Assembly: GCF_022171985.1 (NCBI RefSeq)
Contig: NZ_JAJVHF010000006.1
Coordinates: forward strand, 186,001-250,000
Source: Huaxiibacter chinensis
Lineage (GTDB): Bacteria > Pseudomonadota > Gammaproteobacteria > Enterobacterales > Enterobacteriaceae
DNA: 64,000 bases
Direction of reading: 5' to 3'
Shown here: positions 16,955 to 30,029 of the stretch, one piece after another
Position numbering within the stretch: position 1 is the stretch's first letter
How the letters are laid out: the number at the start of each line of letters is the position of its first letter
Position numbers and translations under genes: made by a program
The notes under the pieces: model-generated
Database searches by the model: none
What the model was told of the DNA's origin: nothing
The model's input: only the letters and a program-made list of their open reading frames with translations

Positions 16955-17401
16955 ATGTCACGTCTGTTAATTGAGCCGGTTACGCCTGATGAGCCGGGAT
17001 ATATCGCGCTAAAAGCCGAGAGTCTCGCGCTGAATTTCAATATGCTGCGCCGGCTCGAGGAGAACTGGCAGCGCGGTGAAAATCGTTTCAATGCCCCGGG
17101 TGAAAAGCTGCTGGGCGCGTTTCTCAACGGGAAACTGGTGGGCGTATGTGGGTTAAACCGCGATCCCTTTAGCCAGCAACCGCGCGCCGGGCGTATTCGT
17201 CATTTGTACGTCAGTGAAAAGTGCCGTGGTATGGGGATCGGTAAACAGCTCCTTTCCGTGGTGATGGCCGATGCCAGTATCTGGTTTGATTTCCTGAATA
17301 CCCATGCGCCGCAGGCGGCATACGGTTTTTATCATCACGCCGGTTTTCGCCTGGTGGCCGACGAGCCGCGGGTTACGCACCGTCTGTTTTGCGCCGTATA
17401 A
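16955..17401 (+). CDS. GNAT-family N-acetyltransferase
   Basis: A 148-residue acetyltransferase. The acetyl-CoA loop CRGMGIGKQLL (about residues 90-100) follows the strand RIRHLYVSEK, and the C-terminal strand FYHHAGFRLVADEPRVTHRLF is typical of the fold. Substrate unknown. It starts 20 bp past the tisB terminator with AACGAGGGA before the ATG. Confidence 0.85.
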   Translation: MSRLLIEPVTPDEPGYIALKAESLALNFNMLRRLEENWQRGENRFNAPGEKLLGAFLNGKLVGVCGLNRDPFSQQPRAGRIRHLYVSEKCRGMGIGKQLLSVVMADASIWFDFLNTHAPQAAYGFYHHAGFRLVADEPRVTHRLFCAV

Positions 17402-17463
17402 CGAACTGGCGGCCTCTCGGCGTGAATGTTACATTTATGTGACATCCATCGCCTGAAAGCATT

Positions 17464-18297
17464 ATGACTCTCACCGTTTTCGCCATTTTACTCTTCGCCG
17501 CACTGTTACATGCCAGCTGGAACGCCATCGTAAAAGCCGGTACGGACAAGCTCTACTCTGCCATTAGCGTGAGTGGCTCAGCCGCCATTATTGCGCTGGT
17601 ACTGCTGCCCTTCTCGCCTCAACCTGCAATGGCAAGCTGGCCTTATCTGGTTATCTCATGCGCGTTACAGGTGGTGTATACGGTCCTTGTGGCCAGAACC
17701 TATCAGGTTTCGGATATGAGTCAGACCTACCCGCTGATGCGCGGCACGGCGCCGTTGCTGGTGGCGCTCGTCAGCGTGCTGGTGCTGGGTGACCCTTTAT
17801 CAGGGCTTGCCTGGTGCGGCATTGGCGTGGTGTGCCTGTCGATCCTCACCATGGCGCTGGCCGGGCGAATGCAGTCGCGTAAAGGGATCTGGCTGGCGCT
17901 TATTAACGCCTGTTTTATCGCCGGATACACTCTGGTGGACGGCACCGGCGTCAGGCTCTCTGAAACCGCCCTCGGCTATACGCTCTGGACGTTCTTTATG
18001 AACGGTTTTTGTCTGCTTTGCTGGGCCATGGTGGCGCGGCGTCGGCAGGCGTCACATTACCTGCGTCTGCACTGGAAAAAAGGGCTCCTCGGCGGCGTCG
18101 GGACCATGGGGTCATATGGCCTGGCATTATGGGCGATGACGCAGGCTCCGCTGGCGGTGGTCGCCGCACTGCGCGAGACCTCAATTCTGTTTGGGGCGCT
18201 GATTGCTTTTCTTCTTTTAAAAGAGAAAGTTGCAGGTCTGCGTATTCTTGCGGCGCTGGGTATCGCAGGCGGAGCGATCTTACTGAGGCTGGCGTAA
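17464..18297 (+). CDS. EamA-family transporter
   Basis: A 277-residue inner-membrane protein of the drug/metabolite transporter superfamily with ten likely helices. It begins with the characteristic LLHASWNAIVKAG and has the repeated P-rich motif (YPLMRGTAPLLVALVSVLVLGD) closing the first EamA repeat and ALRETSILFGALIAFLLLKEK closing the second. Substrate unknown. It lies 62 bp after the acetyltransferase and may be read with it. Confidence 0.88.
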   Translation: MTLTVFAILLFAALLHASWNAIVKAGTDKLYSAISVSGSAAIIALVLLPFSPQPAMASWPYLVISCALQVVYTVLVARTYQVSDMSQTYPLMRGTAPLLVALVSVLVLGDPLSGLAWCGIGVVCLSILTMALAGRMQSRKGIWLALINACFIAGYTLVDGTGVRLSETALGYTLWTFFMNGFCLLCWAMVARRRQASHYLRLHWKKGLLGGVGTMGSYGLALWAMTQAPLAVVAALRETSILFGALIAFLLLKEKVAGLRILAALGIAGGAILLRLA

Positions 18298-18472
18298 GGA
18301 ACTGGCAACTTTAGTTGCCGATATTGTCTACAAATCCTGCCTTCATCCTTCCATTCATACATCTGCTAAATACTTAACTTGCCATCTGATTGTGATAGAT
18401 TCCTCGCGCATTTATGGGAATGCGTAGTCACTTATTCTTTCTTTTCGACTTTTGGCAAAAGTATTCAGCGAC

Positions 18473-19657
18473 ATGAAAAAGCAAAGGAACGTTAATTTAC
18501 TGTTGATGCTGGTGTTACTGGTCGCCGTCGGACAGATGGCGCAAACCATCTATATCCCGGCGATTGCGGACATGGCGATTGCGCTAAACGTCCGCGAAGG
18601 CGCGGTTCAGAGCGTGATGGCCGCTTATCTGCTGACCTACGGCGTCTCACAACTCTTTTATGGCCCCTTGTCCGATCGCGTCGGTCGCCGGCCGGTGATT
18701 CTGGTGGGAATGTCCATTTTTATGGTCGCGACGGTCATTGCCATCACCACCCATAGCCTGCCTGTTTTGATCGCGGCCAGCGCTCTGCAAGGCATGGGCA
18801 CGGGCGTTGGCGGTGTGATGGCGCGAACGCTGCCGCGCGATATGTATCAGGGAACGCAGCTTCGCCATGCGAACAGCCTGCTTAACATGGGGATTCTGGT
18901 GAGCCCGCTTCTGGCACCGCTTATTGGCGGCGTGCTGGACAGCATCTGGTCATGGCGCGCCTGTTACGCCTTCCTGCTGGTCTTGTGCGTTATCGTCACC
19001 TTCAGTATGGCGCGCTGGATGCCTGAAACGCGTCCGACAGAGGCACCACGCACCCGGCTGATGGCCAGCTATAAGACCTTGTTCGGGAATGGCGCATTCA
19101 GCTGCTATCTGCTGATGCTGATTGGCGGCCTGGCGGGGATCGCGGTGTTCGAAGCCTGCTCCGGCGTTTTACTCGGTGCGGGGCTTGGCCTGAGCAGTAT
19201 GGTGGTCAGCATTCTTTTTATCCTGCCTATCCCTGCGGCCTTTTTCGGCGCATGGTTCGCCGGACGGCCGAACAAACGCTTTTCCACGTTAATGTGGCAG
19301 TCGGTGATCAGCTGCCTGGCGGCAGGGCTGATGATGTGGATCCCGGGGCTGCTCGGAGTGATGACGGTCTGGACACTGCTTATCCCGGCAGCGTTATTTT
19401 TCTTCGGCGCCGGCATGCTCTTCCCCCTCGCCACCAGCGGCGCGATGGAGCCTTTCCCGTTCCTCGCGGGCACCGCCGGGGCGCTGGTCGGTGGCCTGCA
19501 AAATATTGGCTCTGGCGTGCTGGCCTGGCTGTCCGCCATGATGCCGCAGACCGGCCAGTCTAGCCTGGGTTTACTGATGACCCTGATGGGGCTATTGATT
19601 TTGCTGTGCTGGCTGCCGCTGGCTTCACGCGAGCCGCATCACGAGCAGACGATTTAA
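18473..19657 (+). CDS. emrD: Multidrug efflux MFS transporter EmrD
   Basis: A 394-residue, 12-helix MFS drug:proton antiporter matching E. coli EmrD in length and sequence (start MKKQRNVNLLLMLVLLVAVGQ). The MFS motif A is visible (LSDRVGRRPV, about residue 63). EmrD exports uncouplers and other hydrophobic compounds. The ATG at 18473 is preferred to one seven codons upstream by comparison with E. coli. The last 98 bp overlap the opposite-strand GH5 gene. Confidence 0.95.
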   Translation: MKKQRNVNLLLMLVLLVAVGQMAQTIYIPAIADMAIALNVREGAVQSVMAAYLLTYGVSQLFYGPLSDRVGRRPVILVGMSIFMVATVIAITTHSLPVLIAASALQGMGTGVGGVMARTLPRDMYQGTQLRHANSLLNMGILVSPLLAPLIGGVLDSIWSWRACYAFLLVLCVIVTFSMARWMPETRPTEAPRTRLMASYKTLFGNGAFSCYLLMLIGGLAGIAVFEACSGVLLGAGLGLSSMVVSILFILPIPAAFFGAWFAGRPNKRFSTLMWQSVISCLAAGLMMWIPGLLGVMTVWTLLIPAALFFFGAGMLFPLATSGAMEPFPFLAGTAGALVGGLQNIGSGVLAWLSAMMPQTGQSSLGLLMTLMGLLILLCWLPLASREPHHEQTI

Positions 19658-20648
19658 TGAGATGATGGCCCGGCTTATCGTCGGGCTTGTCGCAATCCGG
19701 CGTCATCATGGCCTGGAGCAACGGCTCCAGCCCCGGACGCCACGCCCCCTCTTCCCCATCGTAAAACTGAAAATCGGCGTTAATCGCATAGGGTATTTTT
19801 GCCTTTTGCAGCTCGCAGGCCATAAAGCTGGCAAAGGCGCGTTGCGATGCCGTGGGCGTCAGATGGATAGACTCTCCCACACCCCAGCCGCCGACCCAGC
19901 TGACATGTCCGGTTTTTTGCTGCCAGTGTAGCGCGGCATTTATCCGGCTGCGGATCGCCGTTTTTTCGGCAGCGGTGCCGGACGTCCAGGGATATTTTCC
20001 ATTACTCTTCAGCGGCCCCCAGGGGAAGATATGCCACTCCCCCAGCACCGTGTTTTGACTCTGTGCGGGGAGCCTGAGGCTGGTTAACTCTTCCGGCGCC
20101 GCTCGCAAGCGCGGTGCCACAAAGATCATCCTCCCGGCATCGATACTGTGTATCGCTTTGATGGATTTCTCATAGACGCGATTAAGCGAAGCAGGATTGT
20201 GATTGAGCTTATCCGCGGGTTCATAAATCAGATCAAACCCCAGTAGCGGGTAACTCTGGCCAAAATAATGCGCTACCGCACTCCACCAGTTCACCACCTC
20301 TTTTTCATTATCCGCTTTCGGATCGCTTTTATACCGATCGGCCTGATAGGCGATAATGGGGATCACGCCGTACTGGTTGCAGGCCTCCACCAGTTTGCGC
20401 AGATGAATGAGCCGCGCTTCCGTGGGCTCGCCCGCCACGCGAATGCGTACGTGGGTGATACCTTTGGCGCGAAAATCACGTACAACCAGCGGGTCGAACT
20501 CCCGAATACCCCGCTCGGTTCGCGCCCAGTCCACGGCCATTCCGGTGCCCAGCATCTGCGCATAGCGCGCAGCCGTGAGCGGTGGCTCAGCGGCAAAGCT
20601 CCAGCCCGTGGTGAAAAGCAGCGCGGCGGCAATCAATGGTTTTAACAC
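19560..20648 (-). CDS. Secreted GH5-like (cellulase family) glycoside hydrolase
   Basis: A 362-residue protein with a signal peptide (about 1-19, cleaved near SFAA) and a glycoside-hydrolase family 5-like TIM barrel. The likely acid/base glutamate is in FDLIYEP (about residue 141) and the nucleophile in WVGGWGVGE (about 258). The polysaccharide it cuts is not known. The final third of the tail (from about residue 330, Ala/Ser/Lys-rich) is coded antisense to the end of emrD and is unlike an enzyme domain, so the stop has probably moved into emrD. It is a single gene. Confidence 0.8.
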   Translation of the reverse strand: MLKPLIAAALLFTTGWSFAAEPPLTAARYAQMLGTGMAVDWARTERGIREFDPLVVRDFRAKGITHVRIRVAGEPTEARLIHLRKLVEACNQYGVIPIIAYQADRYKSDPKADNEKEVVNWWSAVAHYFGQSYPLLGFDLIYEPADKLNHNPASLNRVYEKSIKAIHSIDAGRMIFVAPRLRAAPEELTSLRLPAQSQNTVLGEWHIFPWGPLKSNGKYPWTSGTAAEKTAIRSRINAALHWQQKTGHVSWVGGWGVGESIHLTPTASQRAFASFMACELQKAKIPYAINADFQFYDGEEGAWRPGLEPLLQAMMTPDCDKPDDKPGHHLIKSSARDAARVKPAAASTAKSIAPSGSSVNPG

Positions 20649-20939
20649 GGTTAACCTTGCGAGAAATCAGAAGCAATACTCTGTATTTAGCACGCTTTTT
20701 CCGGTTTGGTGTAGAGCCAAAGGGTAATAATTCTTTCTCAAGACTGGGTTTTTCACCCGTTGATTACGCGGTGACGAACGGGACGCCGGCTTTGCTGCCG
20801 TGCAAAACATAAAACGCATTCGCGACAGCGGCACGAGACTGGCCCTGCCCAGAACCACAGCGACATTTATTGCCCCGGGGGTTGCATCTCACTGCTCGTT
20901 CCTGCTTTCCTTACCTATCTGAGCGCGAAGAGACATCCT

Positions 20940-22232
20940 ATGGAACACGCAAAAATCACCGCCTTAACCACGCAATTTCCTCTTGTCGAGGCGCTGATTG
21001 CGCTGAAAGAGACCACCTGGCTGAATCCACGCGCGACCACGCTCGCTGAAGGGTTGCCGTATGTCGGGCTGAGCAAAGCCGATGTGGACGACGCGCATGC
21101 ACGCCTCAACCGCTTTGCGCCGTATCTGGCAAACGCGTTCCCCGAAACGGCGGCCACACAGGGGATTATCGAATCCGAACTGGTGGCGATTCCGGCGATG
21201 CACAAGAGGCTGGAGAACGAATCGGGGGTGGCTATTCCCGGCACGCTGCTGCTGAAAAAAGACAGTCATTTGCCCATTTCCGGCTCCATTAAAGCGCGCG
21301 GGGGCATCTATGAAGTGCTGACCCACGCCGAGAAACTGGCGCGGGAAGCAGGGTTGCTGAGCGTCGAAGACGATTACCGCATTCTGCTGGAGCCGCGCTT
21401 TAAAGCGTTCTTCAGCCAGTACAGCATTGCCGTGGGATCCACCGGCAACCTCGGAATGTCCATTGGCATCATGAGCGCGCGTATCGGCTTTAAGGTCACG
21501 GTGCATATGTCCGCCGACGCCCGCGAATGGAAGAAAGCCAAACTACGCAGCCACGGTGTGATCGTCGTGGAATATGAGCAGGATTACGGCGTGGCGGTGG
21601 AGCAAGGGCGCAAGGCCGCGGAGAGCGATCCGAACTGTTTCTTTATCGACGATGAAAACTCCCGCACGCTGTTCCTGGGCTATGCGGTGGCAGGCGAGCG
21701 GCTAAAAGCCCAGTTTGCCGCCCAGGGCCGCGTGGTGGATGCGGACCATCCGCTGTACGTCTATCTGCCGTGCGGTGTCGGTGGCGGTCCCGGTGGCGTG
21801 GCGTTTGGCCTGAAGCTGGCCTTTGGCGACCACGTGCATTGTTTCTTTGCCGAACCGACGCACTCTCCGTGCATGCTGCTGGGCGTCTACACCGGGCTGC
21901 ATGATGCCATCGCCGTGCAGGATCTGGGTATCGACAACGTGACGGCCGCCGACGGGCTGGCGGTTGGACGCGCGTCTGGCTTCGTGGGGCGGGCGATGGA
22001 GCGGTTGCTTGACGGGTTCTATACCCTCTCCGATCAAAGCATGTACGACATGCTCGGCTGGCTGGCACAGGAAGAAGGCATTCGTCTGGAGCCGTCGGCG
22101 CTGGCGGGCATGGCAGGGCCGGTGCGCGTGCCTGTCGCCTCCGCGAACGCGACCCATCTGGTCTGGGCGACCGGCGGCGGAATGGTGCCGGAAGACGAGA
22201 TGGCGAACTACCTGGCTAAAGGGAAAAGATAA
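20940..22232 (+). CDS. dsdA: D-serine ammonia-lyase DsdA
   Basis: A 430-residue PLP enzyme that deaminates D-serine to pyruvate and ammonia. The Schiff-base lysine is Lys118 (SGSIKARGG), the phosphate-binding loop is GSTGNLGMS (about 166-174), and the glycine-rich [13 protein letters not shown] lies near 278. It is about 12 residues shorter than E. coli DsdA. The usual activator dsdC and permease dsdX are not next to it. The 291-bp gap upstream shows no other gene. Confidence 0.94.
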   Translation: MEHAKITALTTQFPLVEALIALKETTWLNPRATTLAEGLPYVGLSKADVDDAHARLNRFAPYLANAFPETAATQGIIESELVAIPAMHKRLENESGVAIPGTLLLKKDSHLPISGSIKARGGIYEVLTHAEKLAREAGLLSVEDDYRILLEPRFKAFFSQYSIAVGSTGNLGMSIGIMSARIGFKVTVHMSADAREWKKAKLRSHGVIVVEYEQDYGVAVEQGRKAAESDPNCFFIDDENSRTLFLGYAVAGERLKAQFAAQGRVVDADHPLYVYLPCGVGGGPGGVAFGLKLAFGDHVHCFFAEPTHSPCMLLGVYTGLHDAIAVQDLGIDNVTAADGLAVGRASGFVGRAMERLLDGFYTLSDQSMYDMLGWLAQEEGIRLEPSALAGMAGPVRVPVASANATHLVWATGGGMVPEDEMANYLAKGKR

Positions 22233-22563
22233 ACTGCAGATGGGTGGCCGCAAACAGCAGTGACAACGACAGCACCGCGAGGGCGATGAGGAATTTATCG
22301 CGCACCGCCTTCGGCTGTACAAAATCATCCTGCGCCACATCCATAACGTTGCGACTGCGGGTATAGCGCCACAAAACGATCGCCACGAGCGCCAGCACGA
22401 CCAGTGAGATCCAGAAGGGGACACCGGTGCGATGCCAGTTGTGCTTGATCGCAAGGGCAATCAGCGCGCCATACCCCAGCAGCGTCCGCAGCCAGGCCAG
22501 CGACGTCCGCTCCGGCTGCAGGCCGGGGTCGGCTTCGCGTCGCGCTTTGCGGCTATCCGGCAT
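22216..22563 (-). CDS. yidG: DUF202 inner-membrane protein YidG
   Basis: A 115-residue protein of the DUF202 family with three likely helices and the family's N-terminal [13 protein letters not shown] motif. Function unknown. Its start overlaps the yidH stop by 11 bp and its end overlaps the convergent dsdA by 17 bp. Confidence 0.9.
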   Translation of the reverse strand: MPDSRKARREADPGLQPERTSLAWLRTLLGYGALIALAIKHNWHRTGVPFWISLVVLALVAIVLWRYTRSRNVMDVAQDDFVQPKAVRDKFLIALAVLSLSLLFAATHLQFIFSL

Positions 22564-22900
22564 ACAACACCAGCACCATCACTACGCCCGCCACCGCCAG
22601 CAACATCGTGCTGATGATGAGCAACCCGCGCGTATAGGGGAGGTCTTGCTTGAGCCGCATCGCCTTTTCATTACGCAGCCAGCGCAAATAGCCGTAGATC
22701 GCCAGCACGCCGGCAAACAGACACAGCAGCAGCGCCAGCACTTCACGAATCAGTGGGGTGGCAAAATCCGGCGCAAGCTGATCGAGGCCCACACCTGCGG
22801 CAAGAAAACCGAGTGCGGTTCGAATCCACGCCAAAAACGTGCGCTCGTTAGCCAGCGAGAAGCGATAATCCGGCGCTTCACCAAGGCGGGAGATTTTCAT
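22553..22900 (-). CDS. yidH: DUF202 inner-membrane protein YidH
   Basis: A 115-residue DUF202 protein, same length as E. coli YidH, with the family motif LANERTFLAWIRT at about 17-29 and three likely helices. The ATG at 22900 was chosen over one 23 codons upstream because AAGGA precedes it and it gives the E. coli N-terminus (MKISRLGEAPDYRF). It forms a pair with yidG; function unknown. Confidence 0.92.
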   Translation of the reverse strand: MKISRLGEAPDYRFSLANERTFLAWIRTALGFLAAGVGLDQLAPDFATPLIREVLALLLCLFAGVLAIYGYLRWLRNEKAMRLKQDLPYTRGLLIISTMLLAVAGVVMVLVLYAG

Positions 22901-22991
22901 GAAGAGTCCTTGTCTGATGCAGGCAGGTTCCAGCATAGCGTAAATCGACAAGGACAAGGAGACCGGCATCGGGCGATGCCGGTCAGGAAGA

Positions 22992-25933
<2,942 letters not shown>

Positions 25934-26154
25934 CTTGAAATCCTCATTAAACAACCTGTAGGGGAAGAGGCCTTTTTGGTTTTGTACTGGCCTGAAAGGA
26001 GAATAAGAACTCGCTTAGCCGTTCACATGGCCTGCCGCTGCGATTCGTGATCGCATTCATGGTTTTAATTTGTGCACTCAGGTCTACTTTTTACGTTAAA
26101 TATGGACATGTTAAGACAGAGGTCATGGCTGGAAAGTCACAGAGAGGTCTACAG

Positions 26155-26901
26155 GTGATCTATAAATCAATAGCCGACAGATTGCGTTTGCGGCTGAATT
26201 CATCGGGCTACAATGTCGGCAGCCCGCTTCCCGGCGAAAAAACCCTGGCGCTGGAATTTGGCGTGGCGCGCATGACCGTCCGAAAGGCAATTGACTTGCT
26301 GGTGAGTTGGGGGCTGGTAGTGCGTCGCCATGGAAGCGGCACTTTTGTCGCCCGGAAGGATGTGCATCATGAAACCACCAACCTCACCGGGCTGGTTGAA
26401 GTGCTTCGCCAGCAGGGAAAAGAGGTACAAAGTAAGGTATTGCAGTTTGAAGTCATGCCCGCCCCACCCGCCATTGCCAGCCAGCTGCGGATACAGATTG
26501 ATGAGCGTATCTATTTCTCGCGCCGGGTGCGCTACGTTGAGGGAAAACCGCTCATGCTGGAGGACAGCTTTATGCCCGTTAAGCTGTTTCGCCATCTCTC
26601 GCTGGCGCATCTTGAAGGTTCAAAGTTTGATTACATCGAGAAGGAGTGTGGGATCACCATTAGCGGAAATTATGAGAGTCTGACGCCTGTCCTGGCTGAC
26701 AAGCAGCTAGCCCAATTATTGAATGTGGCAGAACACACGCCGTTGCTGCGAATCACCTCGCTCTCTTATAGCGACAACGGCGAGTTTCTGAATTATTCCG
26801 TTATGTTTCGTAATACCAGTGATTACCAGGTGGACTACCATTTGCGGCGCATCCACCCTGACGAACTCTTACCCCATCCCCCAGAACAACACGGCCAGTA
26901 G
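26155..26901 (+). CDS. yidP: GntR-family regulator YidP
   Basis: A 248-residue HutC-subfamily GntR regulator: winged helix at about 1-70 ([28 protein letters not shown]) and a UTRA effector domain at about 90-235. Divergent from glvC, so it most likely controls the glv operon. The GTG at 26155 is chosen because it gives the E. coli start (IYKSIADRL) with AGAGAGG before it; an in-frame ATG at 26125 is an alternative. The last 33 bp overlap the convergent yidE. Confidence 0.88.
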   Translation: MIYKSIADRLRLRLNSSGYNVGSPLPGEKTLALEFGVARMTVRKAIDLLVSWGLVVRRHGSGTFVARKDVHHETTNLTGLVEVLRQQGKEVQSKVLQFEVMPAPPAIASQLRIQIDERIYFSRRVRYVEGKPLMLEDSFMPVKLFRHLSLAHLEGSKFDYIEKECGITISGNYESLTPVLADKQLAQLLNVAEHTPLLRITSLSYSDNGEFLNYSVMFRNTSDYQVDYHLRRIHPDELLPHPPEQHGQ

Positions 26902-28530
26902 CTGCGGGGTGATGATGCGCAGGAACATCACCAGCGGGTAAACGGTGGCGTACGAAAGCGCTGCCGCACCGCTGGTGGCGTGCAGGTTGTTGGCAAAGGC
27001 AAGCGCAGGTGGATCGGTCATTGACCCGGCGAGCATGCCGCACAGCGTCAGATAGTTCATCTTCGTCAACATGCGCGCCACAATCCCGACCGTCAGCAGC
27101 GGAACGGCGGTGATAACGATGCCGTAACCAATCCAGCTGACCCCTTCACCCTGGGTCAGGGTATCGATGAAATCGCCTCCGGATTTCAGGCCAACCACCG
27201 CAAGGAACAGAACAATACCCAGTTCGCGCAGCGCCAGATTCGCGCTGGGCGGCATGAACCAGTACAGCTTGCCGATGGAGCCAATGCGCCCAAGAATCAG
27301 CGCCATAATCAACGGGCCGCCCGCCAGGCCCAGCTTAAGCGCGACCGGGAAGCCAGGCACATACAACGGAATAGAACCCAGAAGGACGCCCAGACCAATA
27401 CCAATGAAAACCGGCAGCATCTGCACCTGCTGTAATTTCTGTTGCGCGTTACCCACCATGTCAGCCACAGCATCGATGGAGGATGGCCGCCCCACCAGAT
27501 TCAAAATATCGCCAAATTGCAGGCTGGCGTCCTGGCTGGCGACCAGTTCAACCCCGGCACGGTTTAGCCGCGAGATCACTACGTCATAGCGCTCTTTCAC
27601 CTGCAGATCGCGGATTTTCTTCCCTAATACCTGCTCATTTGTCACCACGACGCGCTCGACGCGCATATCGGTGCCGCGCGTGGAGAGCGAGGTATCGACC
27701 TCCTGGCCAATCACCAGCTGTGCATTGTGCAAATCACCCGGTTGCCCGACGAGATGGAGCAAATCCCCGGTCTGAATCACCGTGCCCGGCGACGGGACCA
27801 TCAGCATCTCTTCCCGCTTCAGGCGGGAACAGATGATCGTGGGACTGTTCAGAATCGGTACATCCTGAATAGCCATATTATTGAGATTGGGGTTTTCGAC
27901 GCGAATATTGATGGTTTTGATCAAGGCATGACCATTGGTCAGCGTGGACTCGTGCGCTTTTGCCTCGTCCTCCACGTTAATCCGAAACAGCACGCGCACC
28001 AGCCACATGGTCAGCAAGATGCCGCAAATGCCGAACGGATAAGCCATGGCATAGCTCATCCCCATCTGATCGACGACATCCGGTGAAATCCCCAAATCAC
28101 GCAGAATTTGCTGTCCGGCACCCAGCGCTGGCGTGTTGGTTACCGCGCCGGAGAAGATGCCCAGCACGACGGGAAGCGGGATGTCGAAAAGTTTATGCAG
28201 GATGGCGGTTACCAGCCCGCCCAGCAGCACAATGGCGAAAGCGAACAGGTTTAAGCGCAGTCCGGAGACACGCAGCGAGGCAAAGAAACCCGGACCCACC
28301 TGGATACCGATGGTATAGACAAAGAGGATCAGGCCGAATTCCTGGATGAAATGCAGCATTTCTGCACTGAGAGACAGGCCCAGCAGATCGGCAAAATGGC
28401 CCACAAAAATGCCGCCAAACAGCACACCGCCAATGCCAAACCCCACACCACGAATTTTGATGTTGCCAATCCATAGTCCTACCACCGCGACCAGGGCCAA
28501 CACGCTAACGGTTAACGCGATACCACTCAT
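26869..28530 (-). CDS. yidE: Putative transporter YidE (AspT/YidE family)
   Basis: A 553-residue protein of the same length as E. coli YidE. Two membrane halves, each about five helices (1-165 and 370-553), flank two cytoplasmic TrkA-C (RCK-C) domains (about 190-270 and 285-365). The family includes aspartate:alanine antiporters, but the substrate here is unknown. The ATG at 28530 has AAGGAAGTG before it and fits E. coli. A near-perfect hairpin (28541-28566) sits just upstream of this ribosome site. Confidence 0.92.
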   Translation of the reverse strand: MSGIALTVSVLALVAVVGLWIGNIKIRGVGFGIGGVLFGGIFVGHFADLLGLSLSAEMLHFIQEFGLILFVYTIGIQVGPGFFASLRVSGLRLNLFAFAIVLLGGLVTAILHKLFDIPLPVVLGIFSGAVTNTPALGAGQQILRDLGISPDVVDQMGMSYAMAYPFGICGILLTMWLVRVLFRINVEDEAKAHESTLTNGHALIKTINIRVENPNLNNMAIQDVPILNSPTIICSRLKREEMLMVPSPGTVIQTGDLLHLVGQPGDLHNAQLVIGQEVDTSLSTRGTDMRVERVVVTNEQVLGKKIRDLQVKERYDVVISRLNRAGVELVASQDASLQFGDILNLVGRPSSIDAVADMVGNAQQKLQQVQMLPVFIGIGLGVLLGSIPLYVPGFPVALKLGLAGGPLIMALILGRIGSIGKLYWFMPPSANLALRELGIVLFLAVVGLKSGGDFIDTLTQGEGVSWIGYGIVITAVPLLTVGIVARMLTKMNYLTLCGMLAGSMTDPPALAFANNLHATSGAAALSYATVYPLVMFLRIITPQLLAVLFWGMG

Positions 28531-29051
28531 GATCCACTTCCTTGCTATAACCTTAGTTATAACAAGGATTCTCTCAGAGCCGGACGGGGATGTATGGGCG
28601 ATGGCGCACAAAAAAGCCCTGCCGGGGCTGCCCCTGTTAGCGTTTAACGTCCTGGGTTATTGACGCTGCAAGCTCAAGATTCCCTCCCTTAACAAGCAAC
28701 TCACATAAGCGGTTGCTCGCACGACGAGTTAAGCGGCGTTATTTCGAGCAGGCTGAGAAGAGAGAATGTAAATTCATTCCTGACAGCGGCGATCGCCAGG
28801 AACCAGGACATAGCCAGCGTTTGTAGGACAAAAACACGCTTTGGTAGATAAAAGGTATTGGGATCGGAGCAAAAGGAAATGGCTGCAACGATCTGCGAAA
28901 GCATAAAGGCTGTTATGGTATATCCGTTGAAAAATTGTCCTGGCGCCTACCCACTTCCCCCTGAATTTCAAAGGGTGATATAGTTGACCTATAGGTCTAT
29001 TATCCAGAGAGAATGATGTCTCCAGTCCTAAATAACAGCGGGAGTTTTGAT
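28531..29051. other. 521-bp gene-poor stretch with palindromes
   Basis: Holds the yidE leader, with an inverted repeat (arms 28541-28551 and 28556-28566, one mismatch), and, near its right end, a perfect 12-bp palindrome GACCTATAGGTC (28986-28997) about 55 bp before the next gene, which looks like an operator. A 67-codon open frame on the minus strand (28701-28904) has no good ribosome site and is not called. The bases are AT-richer than the flanking core genes. Confidence 0.5.
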
Positions 29052-29660
29052 ATGGCGGTGATACCGATGTCATACAGCCCCGCCACTATGGCGCGGGAAT
29101 ACCGTAAAATTGGTGAAACGACGGTCAACGGCCGGGCGGTGGATATTTACATCCACAATGACCGACACCATGCCGTCGCGGTCTATGGTGAACCTGATGA
29201 TATTAATGGCGATTTGCGCCATGTTATTGTGGCCAAAATTGACCTGAAATCGCGACAAAGTGAGGATGAAACCGAAACCATCCTGGCTGTTATCGGCTAT
29301 TACGAACTTGAAACAACTCCGCTCCAGGTTGAGGGTGTAATAGTCACCAAGCGTGAGCGAAACGTCAACGTGGCCAGCGCCCTCTATAAGGCGCTCATCA
29401 ATGATGGCATTGTGCTGGTAAGCGATAATGTGCAATTCCCTGGCGGCAAGGCGTTGTGGGCTCGTATGGCCCGTAAAGAGGTCGGCATTGACGTATTCGT
29501 GTTTGACTCTGAACGTCGCGCATTCTGGCCGTATGATGGTGAGCGCGTGAAGTACGATGGTCGTAGCATCCCGGAAGAGCAAATCTGGAGCCTGGCGCCA
29601 AATGAGTCCCGCAAAGGTATCGTGCTGGTGGCAGAAAAACGAGGCGAAGAGCAGACTTGA
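29052..29660 (+). CDS. Hypothetical protein, GNAT-like, phage-style
   Basis: A 202-residue protein not firmly recognised. The middle contains KRERNVNVASALYKALIND (about 100-118), then VSDNVQFPGGKALWARM (about 121-137). This resembles the acetyltransferase-like proteins found beside tail or accessory genes in phages, where a base-rich helix is followed by an SD-x2-Q-x2-GG-x-LW motif. CGGGAG lies before the ATG at 29052, which is preferred to an ATG 13 codons upstream. First gene of a three-gene islet absent from this place in E. coli. Confidence 0.6.
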   Translation: MAVIPMSYSPATMAREYRKIGETTVNGRAVDIYIHNDRHHAVAVYGEPDDINGDLRHVIVAKIDLKSRQSEDETETILAVIGYYELETTPLQVEGVIVTKRERNVNVASALYKALINDGIVLVSDNVQFPGGKALWARMARKEVGIDVFVFDSERRAFWPYDGERVKYDGRSIPEEQIWSLAPNESRKGIVLVAEKRGEEQT

Positions 29661-29729
29661 GGGCATTCATTTACTCCGGGCTGCTAGCCGCGCGGCATAA
29701 GGCCGCTGGCAGTACCCGGAGTTATCCAA

Positions 29730-30029
29730 ATGGCACGAACACGCGCCGAACGCCGCCACCATGCGGCACGTCTCAAACACAAACGCGCAACCTATAACAA
29801 CAGCGGTGCTGGAACACCAGCACACACTGGAATGGTCTATCGAACCCCCTGCAGTTGTTCTTGCCACATGTGCGGCCACCGGCGCCGGATTAATGGCATG
29901 GGCATACAGGAACTAAGTGCGAGGGGCATTGAGAGAGAGCGGAGGCAGCATGTATCTACTACAGGAGCATTTTTAGAACCTTTTAAGGAGTCTAAAAATG
30001 TCTGTTTTTCATCGAGTAAAAGACCGTGA
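29730..30029 (+). CDS. Small basic protein with CSCxxCG motif
   Basis: A 99-residue protein beginning MARTRAERRHHAARLKHKRA, very rich in Arg, His and Lys, with a cysteine cluster CSCSCHMCG (about 42-50) followed by HRRRI, which may bind zinc. Similar short basic proteins with a CSC-x2-CG-x-PRR pattern occur in enterobacterial prophages and plasmids; function unknown. The C-terminal tail (about 60-99) lacks such features and overlaps the next gene's ribosome site, so the protein may have lost its original stop. Confidence 0.6.
   Translation: MARTRAERRHHAARLKHKRATYNNSGAGTPAHTGMVYRTPCSCSCHMCGHRRRINGMGIQELSARGIERERRQHVSTTGAFLEPFKESKNVCFSSSKRP

Noticed and set aside
28701-28904. 67-codon minus-strand frame before the islet
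   Set aside because: It has a hydrophobic look (VFVLQTLAMSWFLAIAAV) but no good ribosome site and no recognised relatives; kept as a note rather than a gene.
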